Origin: an uncultured Bacilli bacterium
GTDB lineage: Bacteria; Bacillota_I; Bacilli_A; RF39; UBA660
Reading direction: 5' to 3'
Assembly (NCBI GenBank): GCA_934091015.1
Contig: CAKOKM010000042.1
Location: 1-7,346 of the forward strand
Length of the DNA: 7,346 nt
Of this stretch, positions 6,154-7,346 are shown piece by piece; position 1 is the stretch's first letter, and each line of letters opens with the position of its first letter. Under the pieces are notes generated by a model. That model saw only the letters and a list, made by a program, of their open reading frames with translations. It did no database searches and had not been told where the DNA came from. The translations under genes were made by a program, and so were the position numbers.

Positions 6154-7346
6154 ATGAAAAAAATTAAAGATTTTAATGAAACAATTAGAAATTTTATAAA
6201 AATATATAAATATAATAAAAATACCAAGAAAAATATAATTAAAGCGGTAATAATAGATTTGATAATTATAATTATTTATTTTCTTTATCCATTAGTAATT
6301 GCAAAATCTCTTCTTGCACTATCTAATAATAAATTAAATATTTTATTAATTATGGTAATGGCATTATTTGTAATAGATTCGGCAGATTCTTTATTAAAAT
6401 ACCTTTTTTCAATCATTTTTAATAAAATAAACTATCAAATTAAAAAAAATCTTCAATTGGAATTAATTAGTGAAAGTCTTAAAATAAATCAAAGTACTTT
6501 AAATCAAACATCTAGTGGAGTTTTAATTGAAAGAATAAATAATGATACTAATAATTTAGCAAAAAATATAACAAATTTACTAGATTTATTAATGTCCTTA
6601 TTAGGAAGAATTGGCTTAATATTTGCAATATGTGTGATAAATATTTATGTTGGTTTATTATATATTTTCTTTATTGTCATGGTTTTATTATTTAACAATT
6701 ATTCTTACAAAATTAATTATAAGAATAATCAAAAACAAAGAGAAAATAGGGATAAAACAGGTGGATTTGTTTCAGAAATTATTAAGGGAACAAAAGATAT
6801 AAAGATTCTTAATGCAGAAAAATCATTTTTAAACAAAACAGGAGAATATATTGATGATGCTAATAAAATAAATTATGAATATGAAGTTGAAAGAAAAAAA
6901 TTATATTCAATTATGCTATTTATAAAAGCATTGGGTGATTTTGCTTCCGGTTTACTTATAATATTTTTAATATATAAAAATGAATTAACAACTGAAGCAG
7001 CTTTAATTTTATATAATTATAGTGGTTCTGTTCAAAGTATTACTTATACTTTATCTAATTTATCAAACACAATCAACGATTTTAATCTATCATGTAATCG
7101 TATTTTTGGTTTATTAGGAAGTGAAGAATTTCCTAAAGAAAAATTCGGAAATAGAAACATATCTAAATTTAAAGGACATATTGAATTTAAAGATGTTAAC
7201 TTTTCATATGAAGAAAATATACCCATATTAAAGAATTTAAATTTAGAAGTGTTACCAAATGAAGTAGTTGGTTTTGTTGGCCCATCGGGAGCCGGTAAAA
7301 GTACAATCTTTAATTTAATAAGTGCTTTAAATAAACCAGATAGTGG
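6154..7346 (+). CDS. Second half-size ABC exporter (TMD-NBD), cut by the window end
   Basis: The frame is open from ATG 6154 to the window end, giving 397 complete codons; AAAGAGG five bases upstream supports the start. Hydrophobic segments near residues 30-51, 62-80, 141-162, 163-182, 252-274 and about 280-300 form a six-helix exporter domain. The coupling segment GFVSEIIKGTKDIKIL (204-219) closely matches the first exporter. The NBD begins near FPKEKFG (326-332), with A-loop Tyr352 and Walker A GPSGAGKST (376-384). The Q-loop, signature, Walker B and H-loop lie beyond the edge, so ATPase competence cannot be judged. It is a tandem paralogue of the preceding gene: the membrane domains share only scattered blocks (such as QLEL and LIERIN-like segments), while the visible NBD differs at two of 72 residues. 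The pair probably forms a heterodimer or two exporters of different specificity under one MerR regulator. Confidence 0.9.
   Translation, partial: MKKIKDFNETIRNFIKIYKYNKNTKKNIIKAVIIDLIIIIIYFLYPLVIAKSLLALSNNKLNILLIMVMALFVIDSADSLLKYLFSIIFNKINYQIKKNLQLELISESLKINQSTLNQTSSGVLIERINNDTNNLAKNITNLLDLLMSLLGRIGLIFAICVINIYVGLLYIFFIVMVLLFNNYSYKINYKNNQKQRENRDKTGGFVSEIIKGTKDIKILNAEKSFLNKTGEYIDDANKINYEYEVERKKLYSIMLFIKALGDFASGLLIIFLIYKNELTTEAALILYNYSGSVQSITYTLSNLSNTINDFNLSCNRIFGLLGSEEFPKEKFGNRNISKFKGHIEFKDVNFSYEENIPILKNLNLEVLPNEVVGFVGPSGAGKSTIFNLISALNKPDS
7129..7346 (+). repeat. NBD-coding direct repeat, copy 2 (in second exporter, runs off the window)
   Basis: This is the partner of 5331-5548, about 96% identical, with an exact 77-base run at the right end (7270-7346). 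Because identity is perfect at the window edge, the shared block almost certainly continues outside. The sharp left edge at the TMD-NBD linker is visible in both copies. Confidence 0.9.

Noticed and set aside
7044..7226. Minus-strand frame at 7044-7226
   Set aside because: It is antisense to the second exporter's open frame and overlaps its TMD-NBD linker; no independent evidence of coding.

Overview
The window is very AT-rich DNA from a low-GC Gram-positive-type bacterium (Bacillota or a close relative). All convincing genes lie on the plus strand. The genetic code looks standard: one exporter gene ends in TGA and tryptophan is TGG, which argues against a Mycoplasma-type code. A full class B penicillin-binding protein implies a peptidoglycan wall. 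Ribosome binding sites are strong and purine-rich, 5-8 bases before the ATG. I cannot place the organism below phylum with confidence; a gut-type uncultured member of the Bacilli or Erysipelotrichia would fit.

Left third (1-1815): the 3' end of an unrecognised, probably extracellular, threonine-rich protein ends at 323 and is followed by a clear intrinsic terminator (355-385). Bases 324-718 hold no intact gene. They contain a broken remnant of the 3' end of the next gene (about 407-599), a weak terminator-like hairpin and a possible extended -10 promoter. Then comes an intact gene for a 355-residue membrane-anchored extracellular protein of unknown function (719-1786), with its own terminator. 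The remnant and the intact gene show that this family was once present in at least two tandem copies. The remnant's left edge lies at an 8-base microhomology, which suggests how one copy was deleted.

Middle (1905-3812): a class B penicillin-binding protein of the FtsI/SpoVD type with a single C-terminal PASTA domain. It has all three transpeptidase motifs and none of its usual dcw-cluster neighbours.

Right half (3839-7346): a drug-exporter-like cassette. A MerR-type promoter (TTGACA and TATTAT separated by 19 bp, with a perfect dyad between them) drives a short MerR-family regulator of 138 residues that has a DNA-binding domain and coiled coil but no effector domain. Two half-size ABC exporters (TMD-NBD) follow in tandem, the second cut by the window edge. 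Their membrane domains have diverged strongly, but the DNA of their nucleotide-binding domains is about 96% identical from a sharp boundary to the end of the window. This implies recent gene conversion or NBD swapping. The likely reading is an autoregulated, inducible exporter pair, possibly a heterodimer; its substrate cannot be read from the sequence.
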